Shown here: positions 24,932 through 31,211 of the stretch, one piece after another | Layout of the letters: each line of letters begins with the position of its first letter | How positions within the stretch are numbered: position 1 is the stretch's first letter | Notes under the pieces: generated by a model | Database searches by the model: none | Seen by the model: only the letters and a program-made list of their open reading frames with translations | Told to the model about the DNA's origin: nothing | Made by a program: the position numbers and the translations under genes | From: a virus | IMG/VR virus record: IMGVR_UViG_3300021959_000188 | Span: 1-34,143 of that record | Reading direction: 5' to 3' (one strand) | DNA length: 34,143 nucleotides

Positions 24932-25120
24932 TTGACCAAAGAACAAACGCAATATCAAATAGGCTGCGAGCGCAAACTAATTGAGCGTTTGCAGCGCAGC
25001 CAGCAACTGATGCGGGAGTATGATTTGCATGTGCGCCCCAATGGTATTGGTGCTGACATTGCTGCGTTTGATACGGCGATTGAAAATGCAGAGGCAAGAA
25101 TAAAGGAGCTAATGGAATGA
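24932..25120 (+). CDS. Small coiled-coil protein, first gene of rightward operon
   Basis: A 62-residue, charged helical protein (KLIERLQRSQQLMREYDL ... AIENAEARIKELME) with a TTG start at 24932, chosen because AGAGGAG lies 8 nt before it. An ATG six bases upstream stops at once. Its stop overlaps the next ATG (ATGA). As an early, promoter-proximal small gene it may be a host-takeover factor, but there is no direct evidence. Confidence 0.7.
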   Translation: MTKEQTQYQIGCERKLIERLQRSQQLMREYDLHVRPNGIGADIAAFDTAIENAEARIKELME

Positions 25121-25383
25121 AAAGATTTTGCGCTGAATTTATTCAGACAGGCACAAATGATCGGATGACAGTAAATGCCGACACGCTCGAAGAATTAAAC
25201 ACTTTGCTGTACGGTCGCCCGTATCCTGCCAAGCCTAATTCTGTTAAGATCTATGAGCGTAAAGACGTAAAGCCTCGCGTTGATTTCAACACGAAGGTCG
25301 CGTTGGGCAGCGCGAAGAAACATCAGGAAAACATGCAGGTCACACTGGACCGCGCACCTTGGGAGAAGTCAGATGAAAATTGA
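25117..25383 (+). CDS. Small unassigned early protein
   Basis: An 88-residue basic protein with a compact N-terminal half (FCAEFIQTGTNDRMTVNADTLEELNTLL) and a charged, probably disordered C-terminal half. It is linked by overlaps to the genes on both sides. No family recognised. Confidence 0.7.
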   Translation: MKRFCAEFIQTGTNDRMTVNADTLEELNTLLYGRPYPAKPNSVKIYERKDVKPRVDFNTKVALGSAKKHQENMQVTLDRAPWEKSDEN

Positions 25384-25468
25384 TAAACAAGATTGGGCAA
25401 TCTTTGCTTTGGTGGTCGTTATGGCGGCTGTGTTTGTAACAGGTATCAGCGCGGGGTGGTGGTTATGA
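25373..25468 (+). CDS. 31-residue single-span membrane protein
   Basis: The short frame begins MKIDKQDWAIFALVVVMAAV and ends GWWL; residues 9-29 form one hydrophobic helix. It overlaps the preceding gene by 11 bp and the following one by ATGA, and AGAAGTC precedes the ATG. Continuity of the overlapping gene chain is the main evidence that it is real. Confidence 0.6.
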   Translation: MKIDKQDWAIFALVVVMAAVFVTGISAGWWL

Positions 25469-25704
25469 TTGAGTTTTTCACCGTTCTGATGATCGACTAC
25501 GAAATGGCGTCGTTCAATGCAGCGCCGCTTGCATCCATCGTCTACGCCACAGAAAGCCATTGCCAGCAAGTAATGGATCAAGGATTGGCTGACCCGATCT
25601 ATGATCACATCGTCAAGCTGTACGGCAATGACATTTATATGACCTGCGTGGAAACAGAGGTTGTTTCTTCTGCGATTAGACCAAGGGCAAGGCCAGAAAG
25701 TTAA
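25465..25704 (+). CDS. Small unassigned early protein
   Basis: A 79-residue protein starting at the ATG that overlaps the upstream stop (ATGA); longer versions starting further upstream would overlap the membrane peptide entirely. The sequence MIEFFTVLMIDYEMASFNAAP has a moderately hydrophobic start, and two Cys occur later. No family recognised. It ends 4 bp before the transglycosylase start. Confidence 0.6.
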   Translation: MIEFFTVLMIDYEMASFNAAPLASIVYATESHCQQVMDQGLADPIYDHIVKLYGNDIYMTCVETEVVSSAIRPRARPES

Positions 25705-25708
25705 AAAA

Positions 25709-26389
25709 ATGATCCACTATCACGGCGGCCCGATCACACCACGTTCTGAGCTTTTCAAAATGGGCGGCAAGCATATGTGCGTTTCGTTTGCTGACAAGCG
25801 TGATGATGATTGGTGCTTGAGAAATTGCCAGAGTGTGATGTGGGACAATGGCGCATTCAGCGCATTCACAAAAGGCAAGCCAACAGATTGGAATAAATAT
25901 TATGAATGGCTTGAAAGCCGTTTAAGCCCACCGCATTGGGCGGTTATCCCAGATGTCATCGATGGTGATGTCAATGACAATTTAGAGCTTATAAAGCAGT
26001 GGCCTCACAGAAAAGATTGTAGTGCTGTTGTTTGGCATATGGCAGAACCAGTAGATCATCTTTTGCGTTTGATTGATCTAGGCTTTGGCAAAGTGTGCTT
26101 TGGCTCATCTGGTGCTTACTGGCAAGTTGGATCGAACGCGTGGGAAAGACGCGCAGATGTTGCATTCAACGAGATATACAAACGTGGGCCGATACCTTGG
26201 GTGCATATGCTTAGAGGGCTTTCCATGGCTGGGTCTAAGTATCCTTTCGCCAGCGCTGACAGTGCTAATGTTGCGCGGCATCACCAAGAAATGAATACGT
26301 GTCCAGAAAGGTGGGCAAGGCAGATCGACATGGTTCAAAACCCTGTCACATGGAAAATGAAAGAAACACAACGGGAGTTGCTACTATGA
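25709..26389 (+). CDS. dpdA: TGT/DpdA-like transglycosylase, candidate 7-deazaguanine DNA-modification enzyme
   Basis: A 226-residue TIM-barrel protein resembling the short phage DpdA branch of the tRNA-guanine transglycosylase superfamily. It keeps WDNGAFSAF with D46 (TGT base-contacting Asp position), VIPDV (79-83), FGSSGAYW (131-138), HMLRG (166-170) and SADSANVAR with D184, the likely nucleophile position. The CxCxxC...H zinc site of bacterial TGT is absent, as expected for short DpdA types. DpdA enzymes exchange guanine in DNA for a 7-deazaguanine base. I use the ATG at 25709; a TTG at 25661 would add 16 residues inside the previous gene. Its stop overlaps the transporter start (ATGA). 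tRNA remains a possible substrate. Confidence 0.8.
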   Translation: MIHYHGGPITPRSELFKMGGKHMCVSFADKRDDDWCLRNCQSVMWDNGAFSAFTKGKPTDWNKYYEWLESRLSPPHWAVIPDVIDGDVNDNLELIKQWPHRKDCSAVVWHMAEPVDHLLRLIDLGFGKVCFGSSGAYWQVGSNAWERRADVAFNEIYKRGPIPWVHMLRGLSMAGSKYPFASADSANVARHHQEMNTCPERWARQIDMVQNPVTWKMKETQRELLL

Positions 26390-26916
26390 ATAAAGGTTAT
26401 ATAGCAGCCGCAGGTTATGCTCTTACCATTCCTGCCGCAAACTGGATGATTGGAAATGTAGGTACGTTTTGTGTACCTGATGGGCCTTGCCTTATCCCTC
26501 TTGGCTTTGGCCTCATGGCTCCAAGCGGAGTTTTAATGATTGGGCTTGCACTTGTATTACGGGACGCAGTGCATGAATGGTTAGGAGCGCGAGCCGCACT
26601 TTATGCCATCGGCGTCGGTGCTATCTTGAGTTACCTGCTTGCTGATCCTTTCATTGCCGTGGCTTCATTGATTGCGTTTGGAGTGTCTGAGCTTTCTGAC
26701 TTTGCAGTTTATAGCAAAATAAGACAGCGCAGCCGAGAGCTTGGAATATTGGTAAGTGGTATCGTTGGAAGCGTTATTGATAGCGCCCTTTTCCTCTACA
26801 TTGCATTCGGATCACTCGCGCACATTGAGGGACAGATCTTTGGCAAGATAGCCATGAGCGCCTTAGCAGCCGTTGCTTTGTATGCTTACAAAAGGAGAGG
26901 GCAAGACCATGACTGA
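26386..26916 (+). CDS. yhhQ: VUT/YhhQ-family queuosine-precursor transporter
   Basis: A 176-residue integral membrane protein of the VUT (YhhQ, DUF165) family. Landmarks are PSGVLMIGLALVLRDAVHEW (46-65), ADPFIAVASLIAFGVSELSD (86-105) and SGIVGSVIDSALFLYIAFGS (124-143), the strongest family signature. Hydrophobic segments alternate with these blocks, giving about five or six spans. E. coli YhhQ imports preQ0/preQ1. The start is fixed by an ATGA overlap with the dpdA-like gene and a GGGAG site, so the two are translationally coupled. The phage has no visible queC, queD, queE or folE, so imported or host-made base would have to feed the transglycosylase. Confidence 0.88.
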   Translation: MNKGYIAAAGYALTIPAANWMIGNVGTFCVPDGPCLIPLGFGLMAPSGVLMIGLALVLRDAVHEWLGARAALYAIGVGAILSYLLADPFIAVASLIAFGVSELSDFAVYSKIRQRSRELGILVSGIVGSVIDSALFLYIAFGSLAHIEGQIFGKIAMSALAAVALYAYKRRGQDHD

Positions 26917-27109
26917 GAAATGTTTGGACTGCGATAGGGATGCTTTGATAAAATCTGACTATGACACATATTGTGCCGAATGTTACATGCGCAGGGAGGT
27001 AGAAAATGCTAGAACTCACACCCCACGATCACGCACTTTTACGTCATCTCAAGCGGGAGGAAGAACGCTGTCTGGACGCTTACCTTCGCACAGGTACAAG
27101 ACACCCTAA
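26909..27109 (+). CDS. Small zinc-ribbon protein
   Basis: A 66-residue protein with CLDC (5-8) and CAEC (22-25), a four-cysteine zinc ribbon, followed by a basic Ser/Thr-rich tail. AAAGGAGAGG precedes the ATG, which overlaps the transporter stop by 8 bp. Its tail overlaps the next gene out of frame by 104 bp, which is unusual. Only the first ~30 residues look like a folded domain. Confidence 0.65.
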   Translation: MTEKCLDCDRDALIKSDYDTYCAECYMRREVENARTHTPRSRTFTSSQAGGRTLSGRLPSHRYKTP

Positions 27110-27191
27110 CGTCCAGCAAGACCTGTGGCGAGCGCGGCAAGAGTTGAAAGAATATGTGCGCAGCCTACGCTTGGAAGGCAAGCGAATTTAA
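27006..27191 (+). CDS. Small helical protein, last gene of rightward operon
   Basis: A 61-residue charged helical protein (HALLRHLKREEERCLDAYL ... ARQELKEYVRSLRLEGKRI) with a strong GGGAGGT site 5 nt before ATG. It starts inside the zinc-ribbon gene. No family recognised. Confidence 0.65.
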   Translation: MLELTPHDHALLRHLKREEERCLDAYLRTGTRHPNVQQDLWRARQELKEYVRSLRLEGKRI

Positions 27192-27216
27192 AACAATGCA
27201 ATGGGGGATATGGTAA

Positions 27217-27387
27217 TTATTTTCCGTAACCCCCGCCCATCATAGATTTCTTCTTACCTTTTTTCTTATTGCCGTGCATCCCTTCAACCTTTCTTATTGT
27301 TCCATACACATATGCATCCTTGCGTTCACCTGACAGGCCCATCTTCTCGGCTTGTCTTTCCAGCTTATCGTGCAGCTCTTTAGGCAT
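27217..27387 (-). CDS. Small basic protein with KKKSMMGGG tail
   Basis: A 56-residue frame too short for the usual cutoffs. It starts MPKELHDKLERQAEKMGLSG, contains ERKDAYVYGTIRKVEGM, and ends in a Lys-rich stretch with SMMGGGYGK. The ATG overlaps the stop of the 239-codon gene by 8 bp. Similar small basic proteins are frequent in marine phages. A DNA-binding or virion role is a guess. Confidence 0.7.
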   Translation of the reverse strand: MPKELHDKLERQAEKMGLSGERKDAYVYGTIRKVEGMHGNKKKGKKKSMMGGGYGK

Positions 27388-28099
27388 ATTTGTCTTTCAT
27401 CAATAACGCCTCCACAAAGATCGACAACTCGTTTGTACCAGAGGATGATTTTGCTTCAAACTGAAAATCTGATTTAGAAGCAATGCGAAATGGTATTTGT
27501 CTGTCAAACGTCTGCATGTTTTGTTGAAACGTAGCTTCTGCCACACGCAAAACACGCCCAGAGCTACTATCTATTCTATTTCTATAAGTGATATACTTGT
27601 TAGAGTTTACCGTTCCAGACGTAAGGGATATGCGAAAGATGTACAAAGAATGATTGGCTGGAACAGTGTAGACACAAGCCTGTGTTGTTCCTAAAGTTGC
27701 TTCGATGTGTGCGTAAATTGTACCACTTTCGCTAACTGTTATATCACCAACATTTGACCCAGATAGAATTGTTGCACTATTGATCCGATAGAAAGAGTTT
27801 GTGGTTGTAACTGGAGTTGTTCCATTTAACTGCACAATCTCTGCAATGGTTTCATAGTTTGCATCAAGGCCAGAGACAAGGATTGCCATTGTGTCAGATG
27901 CGCTAGTTGACACACAACTCACTTGAACGGCTGTGCTAGGATGAACGTACTGACCTCCATCATTCCAAATAGTTTGAAAAGTTATGCCAACACTTCGACT
28001 AAACCCAAAGATATTGACAGGCACGACTTCCGGCATACGCTCAGACGCTATCTCCAACATCGCATGTGGGCTGTCTACATCTTCGTGAAAGTATCCCAT
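27380..28099 (-). CDS. Probable virion structural protein
   Basis: A 239-residue, Ser/Thr-rich, beta-strand-rich protein with little charge, typical of a phage surface or adhesin-like domain (e.g. TPVTTTNSFYRINSATILSG, VPANHSLYIFRISLTSG). It lacks a signal peptide or enzyme motif. It sits between small basic genes, away from the main structural block. I think it is a virion surface protein, but the exact role is not evident. Confidence 0.6.
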   Translation of the reverse strand: MGYFHEDVDSPHAMLEIASERMPEVVPVNIFGFSRSVGITFQTIWNDGGQYVHPSTAVQVSCVSTSASDTMAILVSGLDANYETIAEIVQLNGTTPVTTTNSFYRINSATILSGSNVGDITVSESGTIYAHIEATLGTTQACVYTVPANHSLYIFRISLTSGTVNSNKYITYRNRIDSSSGRVLRVAEATFQQNMQTFDRQIPFRIASKSDFQFEAKSSSGTNELSIFVEALLMKDKYA

Positions 28100-28311
28100 C
28101 AGGCGCTCTTCTTATTCTTGTTGATCATTGATATGCGCCGACCTTTGCGCACCGCCTCTTCCTTAGAAGATGCGCCCCAATCTTTCAGAGCCTTGAGCAG
28201 CGGCGTGTCTCTGCCCTTCTTGTCCTTTGTTGGACCCGGCATCTTGCCCATACGCTGCAAGAAAGCTGCTCGGCGTGGGCTGCTACCTGTTCTTTCGGGA
28301 GGTGCTGACAT
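28099..28311 (-). CDS. Small basic protein
   Basis: A 70-residue Lys/Arg-rich protein (PPERTGSSPRRAAFLQRMGK ... VRKGRRISMINKNKKSA). It overlaps the next gene start by one base and begins one base after the 57-codon gene, so it is part of the same unit. Likely disordered in part. Function unknown. Confidence 0.65.
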   Translation of the reverse strand: MSAPPERTGSSPRRAAFLQRMGKMPGPTKDKKGRDTPLLKALKDWGASSKEEAVRKGRRISMINKNKKSA

Positions 28312-28312
28312 C

Positions 28313-28486
28313 TTACGAACTCATCATAGATTTACGCTTTGGCTTCTTGGCAGTCTTTGCTGACTGCCTAAATGCCTCGGCTGTGGGTGCGCCTTCTTCG
28401 CCGGGGCTGCGCATCTTCTCGCCAGATCCGGCAGCTATGCGCTTACGCTTTGCGTGAATGTTTGAGTACAATCCTTGCTTTGCCAT
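28313..28486 (-). CDS. Small basic protein of a common marine-phage type
   Basis: A 57-residue frame starting MAKQGLYSNIHAKRKRIAAG, followed by SGEKMRSPGEEGAPTAEAF and a KPKRKSMMSS end. AAGGAGAGG lies before the ATG. The MAKQGLYxNIHAKRKRI start is a familiar small phage protein of unknown role. It opens the leftward unit 28486-27217 and shares the basic-S-M-M tail with the 56-residue protein. Confidence 0.75.
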   Translation of the reverse strand: MAKQGLYSNIHAKRKRIAAGSGEKMRSPGEEGAPTAEAFRQSAKTAKKPKRKSMMSS

Positions 28487-28745
28487 TTCAAAAACTCCTC
28501 TCCTTATGTTGTAACATAGGATTTATATTGAGGAAAGTGTATGATTAAATCGTGGGAGACAGGGCATGAATGAAGGATCTAACCACAAATTGAGGTGCAT
28601 TCATAGAAAAACAAACAGTCTGTTGATGATTTCCCCTGTCTCCCAAACACCAGAATACCAAAAACAACGGCACCTTCAAGGTCTATAATGCACCCTTAAA
28701 GTATGCTATTTTCCTCTTGTGTAGCCAACACACGGGAATAGCGGC
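28487..28745. other. Divergent intergenic region with branched inverted repeats
   Basis: A 259-bp gap between the leftward small-protein unit and the rightward HNH gene. It contains an imperfect palindrome next to the ribosome binding site (28501-28525) and a long inverted repeat at 28554-28644. No open reading frame is supported. Promoters for both directions would be expected here, but I do not see a clean consensus pair. Confidence 0.5.
28554..28644. ncRNA. Candidate structured RNA or DNA element: nested inverted repeats
   Basis: GGGAGACAGGG (28554-28564) pairs perfectly with CCCTGTCTCCC (28634-28644). Inside it, ATGAATG (28566-28572) pairs with CATTCAT (28598-28604), and a short AACA/TGTT hairpin lies at 28614-28624. 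Together these could fold into a three-way junction in noncoding sequence. It could be an RNA, a recombination site or a protein-binding site. Confidence 0.4.
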
Positions 28746-29099
28746 TTGTCTTATAAGGATAAGGACAAGAGAAAGCAGTATAACAAAAATTACGGGTCCA
28801 CTTGGTATGAGCGGAACCGTGAGAAAGTTATTGCCAGAACAAAGCTGCGACGAAAGGAAGAGCGTGAAAAATACAGAAAGTACAAAGCAGGTTTGTCCTG
28901 TTTTTTTTGTGGCTTCTCGCATCCGGCTGCTATAGATTTTCACCACCGTGAAGCGGAGGGAGATCCCAAGGTCCATGAGTTGCTTAGTTCTGGAAAATAT
29001 AAAAGGATGTGGGAAGAGATAGAAAAGTGCATTCCGCTTTGCGCAAATTGCCACAGGATATATCATTGGATGCAAATGGAAGGAGAGAAAGTTGAGTGA
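28746..29099 (+). CDS. HNH endonuclease
   Basis: A 117-residue HNH nuclease with a Lys/Arg-rich N-terminus, zinc cysteines C52/C55 (CFFCG) and C99/C102 (CANC), and catalytic-type residues in AIDFHH (H66, H67), N101 and H103-H107 (CHRIYH). The start is TTG at 28746; no in-frame ATG exists before the domain. Small free-standing HNH enzymes in phages are often homing nucleases or packaging helpers. Here it is far from the terminase and in reverse orientation, favouring a homing or accessory role. Confidence 0.88.
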   Translation: MSYKDKDKRKQYNKNYGSTWYERNREKVIARTKLRRKEEREKYRKYKAGLSCFFCGFSHPAAIDFHHREAEGDPKVHELLSSGKYKRMWEEIEKCIPLCANCHRIYHWMQMEGEKVE

Positions 29100-29289
29100 G
29101 ATACCAGAATATTTTACTATCGCTGCGAAGATTATAGAGCGTGCAGAGCGCGGTTTACCGCAAGACCGATGGATGCGCGGCGACCATGAAGTTGAAGCAT
29201 TGGTGAGGGCTTACATAGCCTTGCTGCGCACTTGCGAAACAATGCACAATGATATGATCCAGAAAGGATCAGATGCTATGGATATTTAA
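29092..29289 (+). CDS. Small protein after HNH gene
   Basis: A 65-residue helical protein (EYFTIAAKIIERAERGL ... VEALVRAYIALLRTCETMHND) with a TTG start preceded by AGGAGAG. It overlaps the HNH stop by 8 bp and its own end overlaps the o-spanin end by 4 bp (convergent). Function unknown. Confidence 0.6.
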   Translation: MSEIPEYFTIAAKIIERAERGLPQDRWMRGDHEVEALVRAYIALLRTCETMHNDMIQKGSDAMDI

Positions 29290-29492
29290 CCGCATAATCT
29301 TTCGTACTTTTCGTTATGCACAATGGTATCTGTCAATAATTGCTGATCATTTTTTAACAGCCACTCTGCAACTTTGGCATCAGCAAAATAATGAGGCTTG
29401 GCTACTTCGCAGTAGCTATCACTCGTTATCTTTTCGCACCCACTTATCAGCACGACCAAGCAAGGCATTGTCGCCCAAGCTTTCAATCTCAT
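29286..29492 (-). CDS. Outer-membrane spanin subunit (Rz1-like lipoprotein)
   Basis: A 68-residue lipoprotein precursor: basic start, hydrophobic stretch and lipobox LISGC with Cys19 as the lipid-bearing residue. Its first 74 bp overlap the i-spanin gene in another frame, the classical Rz/Rz1 arrangement. With the partner it would fuse inner and outer membranes at the end of lysis. The mature part is not as Pro-rich as lambda Rz1. Confidence 0.78.
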   Translation of the reverse strand: MRLKAWATMPCLVVLISGCEKITSDSYCEVAKPHYFADAKVAEWLLKNDQQLLTDTIVHNEKYERLCG

Positions 29493-29658
29493 CTTCCACT
29501 TCCTTTGCGGTCTTCATATTATCAATTAGCTTTTCATCCAGCTTACGTTTGATTTTATCTTTGCCCCGCGCAATACCTGCCGAATAAATTCCAAGCAAGC
29601 CGAGTACGAATGACACGGCAATTAGTCCATATATTTGTAGCTTGTTTATTCCAAACAT
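29419..29658 (-). CDS. Inner-membrane spanin subunit (Rz-like)
   Basis: A 79-residue protein with one N-terminal membrane span (IYGLIAVSFVLGLLGIYSAG, ~9-28) and a charged helical periplasmic part (KIKRKLDEKLIDNMKTAKEVE), the expected form of an i-spanin. It overlaps the lipoprotein gene out of frame and follows directly on the 66-codon gene. Confidence 0.8.
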   Translation of the reverse strand: MFGINKLQIYGLIAVSFVLGLLGIYSAGIARGKDKIKRKLDEKLIDNMKTAKEVEDEIESLGDNALLGRADKWVRKDNE

Positions 29659-29859
29659 TTAAGCCTTTCTGCCTCCAAGAATTTCGACGCATTTAATAAA
29701 TACTCTCCCTTCCGCAGGGCGAGTTGCTTCTAGTCTTGCGAGCAAATTCATGCGGCCCCTTTCGCAGATTTCCTCGTTTTGATAAATGACTTGGTTGCTC
29801 GCTATTTTGTGTGCGTCAGGCAAAAGGAAGAGAATAACCAAGACCCACATTAGTGCCAA
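29659..29859 (-). CDS. Small exported or membrane-anchored lysis-cassette protein
   Basis: A 66-residue protein with a hydrophobic N-terminus (ALMWVLVILFLLPDAHKIAS), either a signal peptide or an anchor, and two cysteines in the remainder, which may form a disulfide after export. It lies between amidase (10-bp overlap) and i-spanin (adjacent). It might be a lysis accessory protein; no family recognised. Confidence 0.65.
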   Translation of the reverse strand: MALMWVLVILFLLPDAHKIASNQVIYQNEEICERGRMNLLARLEATRPAEGRVFIKCVEILGGRKA

Positions 29860-30524
29860 CCCTCAGCCCATGCTTTTAATCGTTCTCGCATGATGACCAG
29901 AGCAAACAATACTGTAAGACCAGCAAAGCCAAGAATAATATACTGGCTTGTCTGATCGACCTTTGCGAGTGCGGTGATCGTCGTGCCAGCGGAAGCAGCG
30001 ATTGTTGCGGCTGATGCCTTCACGGTCTTGGATTGCACGGGCTTTTCTCGCTCTGGCTTTTTAACTGTCGCCTCTGACAATGACATGCCGGAGATCCACT
30101 TCTGCACTCTAAAGCCGGGGCAGGACTTGGAACTAAACCTATTGTGTCCGAATACCTGATCTTTCTTGATGTTGAACTGACCTTGCAGTTTGCGGATCAA
30201 GTCATAAGTCGCAGCAAGTTGAACAGGCGTAAAGTGATCCGAAGGTAAGTCGTCACTGTCTGAGCCAAAGCCGCCCCACATTGCAATGCCAATTGTATCC
30301 GCGTTGTGGCCCTTGCAGTGAGCGCCTTGCTGGTCCAGCGGACGCCCTTCTGTGATTGTGCCGTCACGGTCCACAAGGAAATGATAGCCAATAGATCGAA
30401 AGCCTCTATCCAAATGCCACCGCTCGCATTCTTTCATCTTCTCCTCAGAAGATTTGTCAGCCCACCATTCGGGCCGCGTAGCTGTGCAGTGCAGGATAAT
30501 TCTTTTAATATCGCGCATATTCAA
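29850..30524 (-). CDS. N-acetylmuramoyl-L-alanine amidase (T7 lysozyme-like) with C-terminal membrane anchor
   Basis: A 224-residue endolysin. The catalytic domain (~5-145) has the T7 lysozyme set: zinc ligands H12, H127 and C135 plus Y47 and K133. It cleaves the amide bond between N-acetylmuramic acid and L-alanine. Unlike T7 lysozyme it continues with a Lys/Pro linker, an Ala/Thr-rich segment and a clear membrane span (YIILGFAGLTVLFALVI, ~195-211), followed by a basic end. The tether would place the enzyme at the membrane. As the phage has no RNA polymerase, the T7-type polymerase-inhibition role is unlikely. Confidence 0.9.
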   Translation of the reverse strand: MNMRDIKRIILHCTATRPEWWADKSSEEKMKECERWHLDRGFRSIGYHFLVDRDGTITEGRPLDQQGAHCKGHNADTIGIAMWGGFGSDSDDLPSDHFTPVQLAATYDLIRKLQGQFNIKKDQVFGHNRFSSKSCPGFRVQKWISGMSLSEATVKKPEREKPVQSKTVKASAATIAASAGTTITALAKVDQTSQYIILGFAGLTVLFALVIMRERLKAWAEGWH

Positions 30525-30751
30525 ACCTCCATATCCACAATAGAGCCTTGCGGTTTTAAGCCAGTGTTTGATGCACCAAACTTATCATAACTCAGCATTA
30601 AATCAAGCTGTTGTCTCTCCAGCGCCTTAGCGAGCTTGTGAGCGCGGTTATGTTCTTTCTGCACTTGTTGCTGCGCCTGATGGTTTTCGATGCTCTCGCG
30701 GCTTCTCTCAACGCCCACGGCAAACGGTAAATTTCCTACTGGCTCAAGCAT
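30521..30751 (-). CDS. Small charged protein in lysis module
   Basis: A 76-residue hydrophilic protein with a central Gln/Lys/Arg-rich helix (ENHQAQQQVQKEHNRAHKLAKALERQQ). It overlaps the upstream and the amidase genes by short out-of-frame overlaps. Function unknown. Confidence 0.65.
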   Translation of the reverse strand: MLEPVGNLPFAVGVERSRESIENHQAQQQVQKEHNRAHKLAKALERQQLDLMLSYDKFGASNTGLKPQGSIVDMEV

Positions 30752-31211
30752 TGGCTAACCACACAAAGCCCACAAGACCAGCAAACAAAACTAAGAACAA
30801 AACAATCCCAGCGCACCACTCAATAATAGCTTGTTTTATTTCCATGCGGCGAAACTCATGCTCACGTTTTTGTTTTCTAATCTCAGCCTCTATTCTAAGA
30901 AACTCCTGCCAATGAGAGGGACCAAGTATCGCAGGGTGGCTAATGATCTCTCGCAATTCATCACGCATTTGCTGCGCCTTCTTTCTAGCTAAGAAAACTT
31001 CCATAGCTTGAGCTTGAGTGCCAGATCCCAAAGCCTTATACCAAGGCGGTTTCTCTGACATCTTTTCAGCTTGATCCAATTCAGCCATACAGCCAGCCCA
31101 TTGCTGCAACTGTTGACCCATGTCTTGAAGATCGCGCCCAACTTGAACGCCCTTCTTGAGAAAGTTAAATGCGGCTGTAGCTCCCGCGATTGCAGTAACA
31201 GGATCTATCAT
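30744..31211 (-). CDS. Membrane-anchored helical protein in lysis module
   Basis: A 155-residue protein with a small-residue-rich N-terminal segment (DPVTAIAGATAAFNFLKKG), long charged helices and a strong C-terminal membrane span (GIVLFLVLFAGLVGFVWLAN, ~134-153). Its ATG overlaps the upstream 55-codon stop (ATGA). The tail-anchored form suggests a lysis or internal-virion role; the identity is open. Confidence 0.65.
   Translation of the reverse strand: MIDPVTAIAGATAAFNFLKKGVQVGRDLQDMGQQLQQWAGCMAELDQAEKMSEKPPWYKALGSGTQAQAMEVFLARKKAQQMRDELREIISHPAILGPSHWQEFLRIEAEIRKQKREHEFRRMEIKQAIIEWCAGIVLFLVLFAGLVGFVWLANA

Noticed and set aside
25661-25708. TTG start giving a longer DpdA-like protein
   Set aside because: The added 16 residues lie within the previous gene and are not part of the barrel start. 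The ATG at 25709 is simpler.
27192-27216. Convergent terminator between the rightward operon and the 56-codon gene
   Set aside because: GGGGG and CCCCC could pair across about 22 nt, but the stem is interrupted and reaches into coding sequence with no clear T-run.
28683-29075. 130-codon minus-strand frame opposite the HNH gene
   Set aside because: The plus strand shows the complete HNH motif with zinc cysteines. The opposite frame is hydrophobic shadow sequence.
28099-29099. Temperate lifestyle
   Set aside because: No integrase, excisionase, CI-like repressor or partition gene is seen. The RHH-like protein alone is not evidence of lysogeny.
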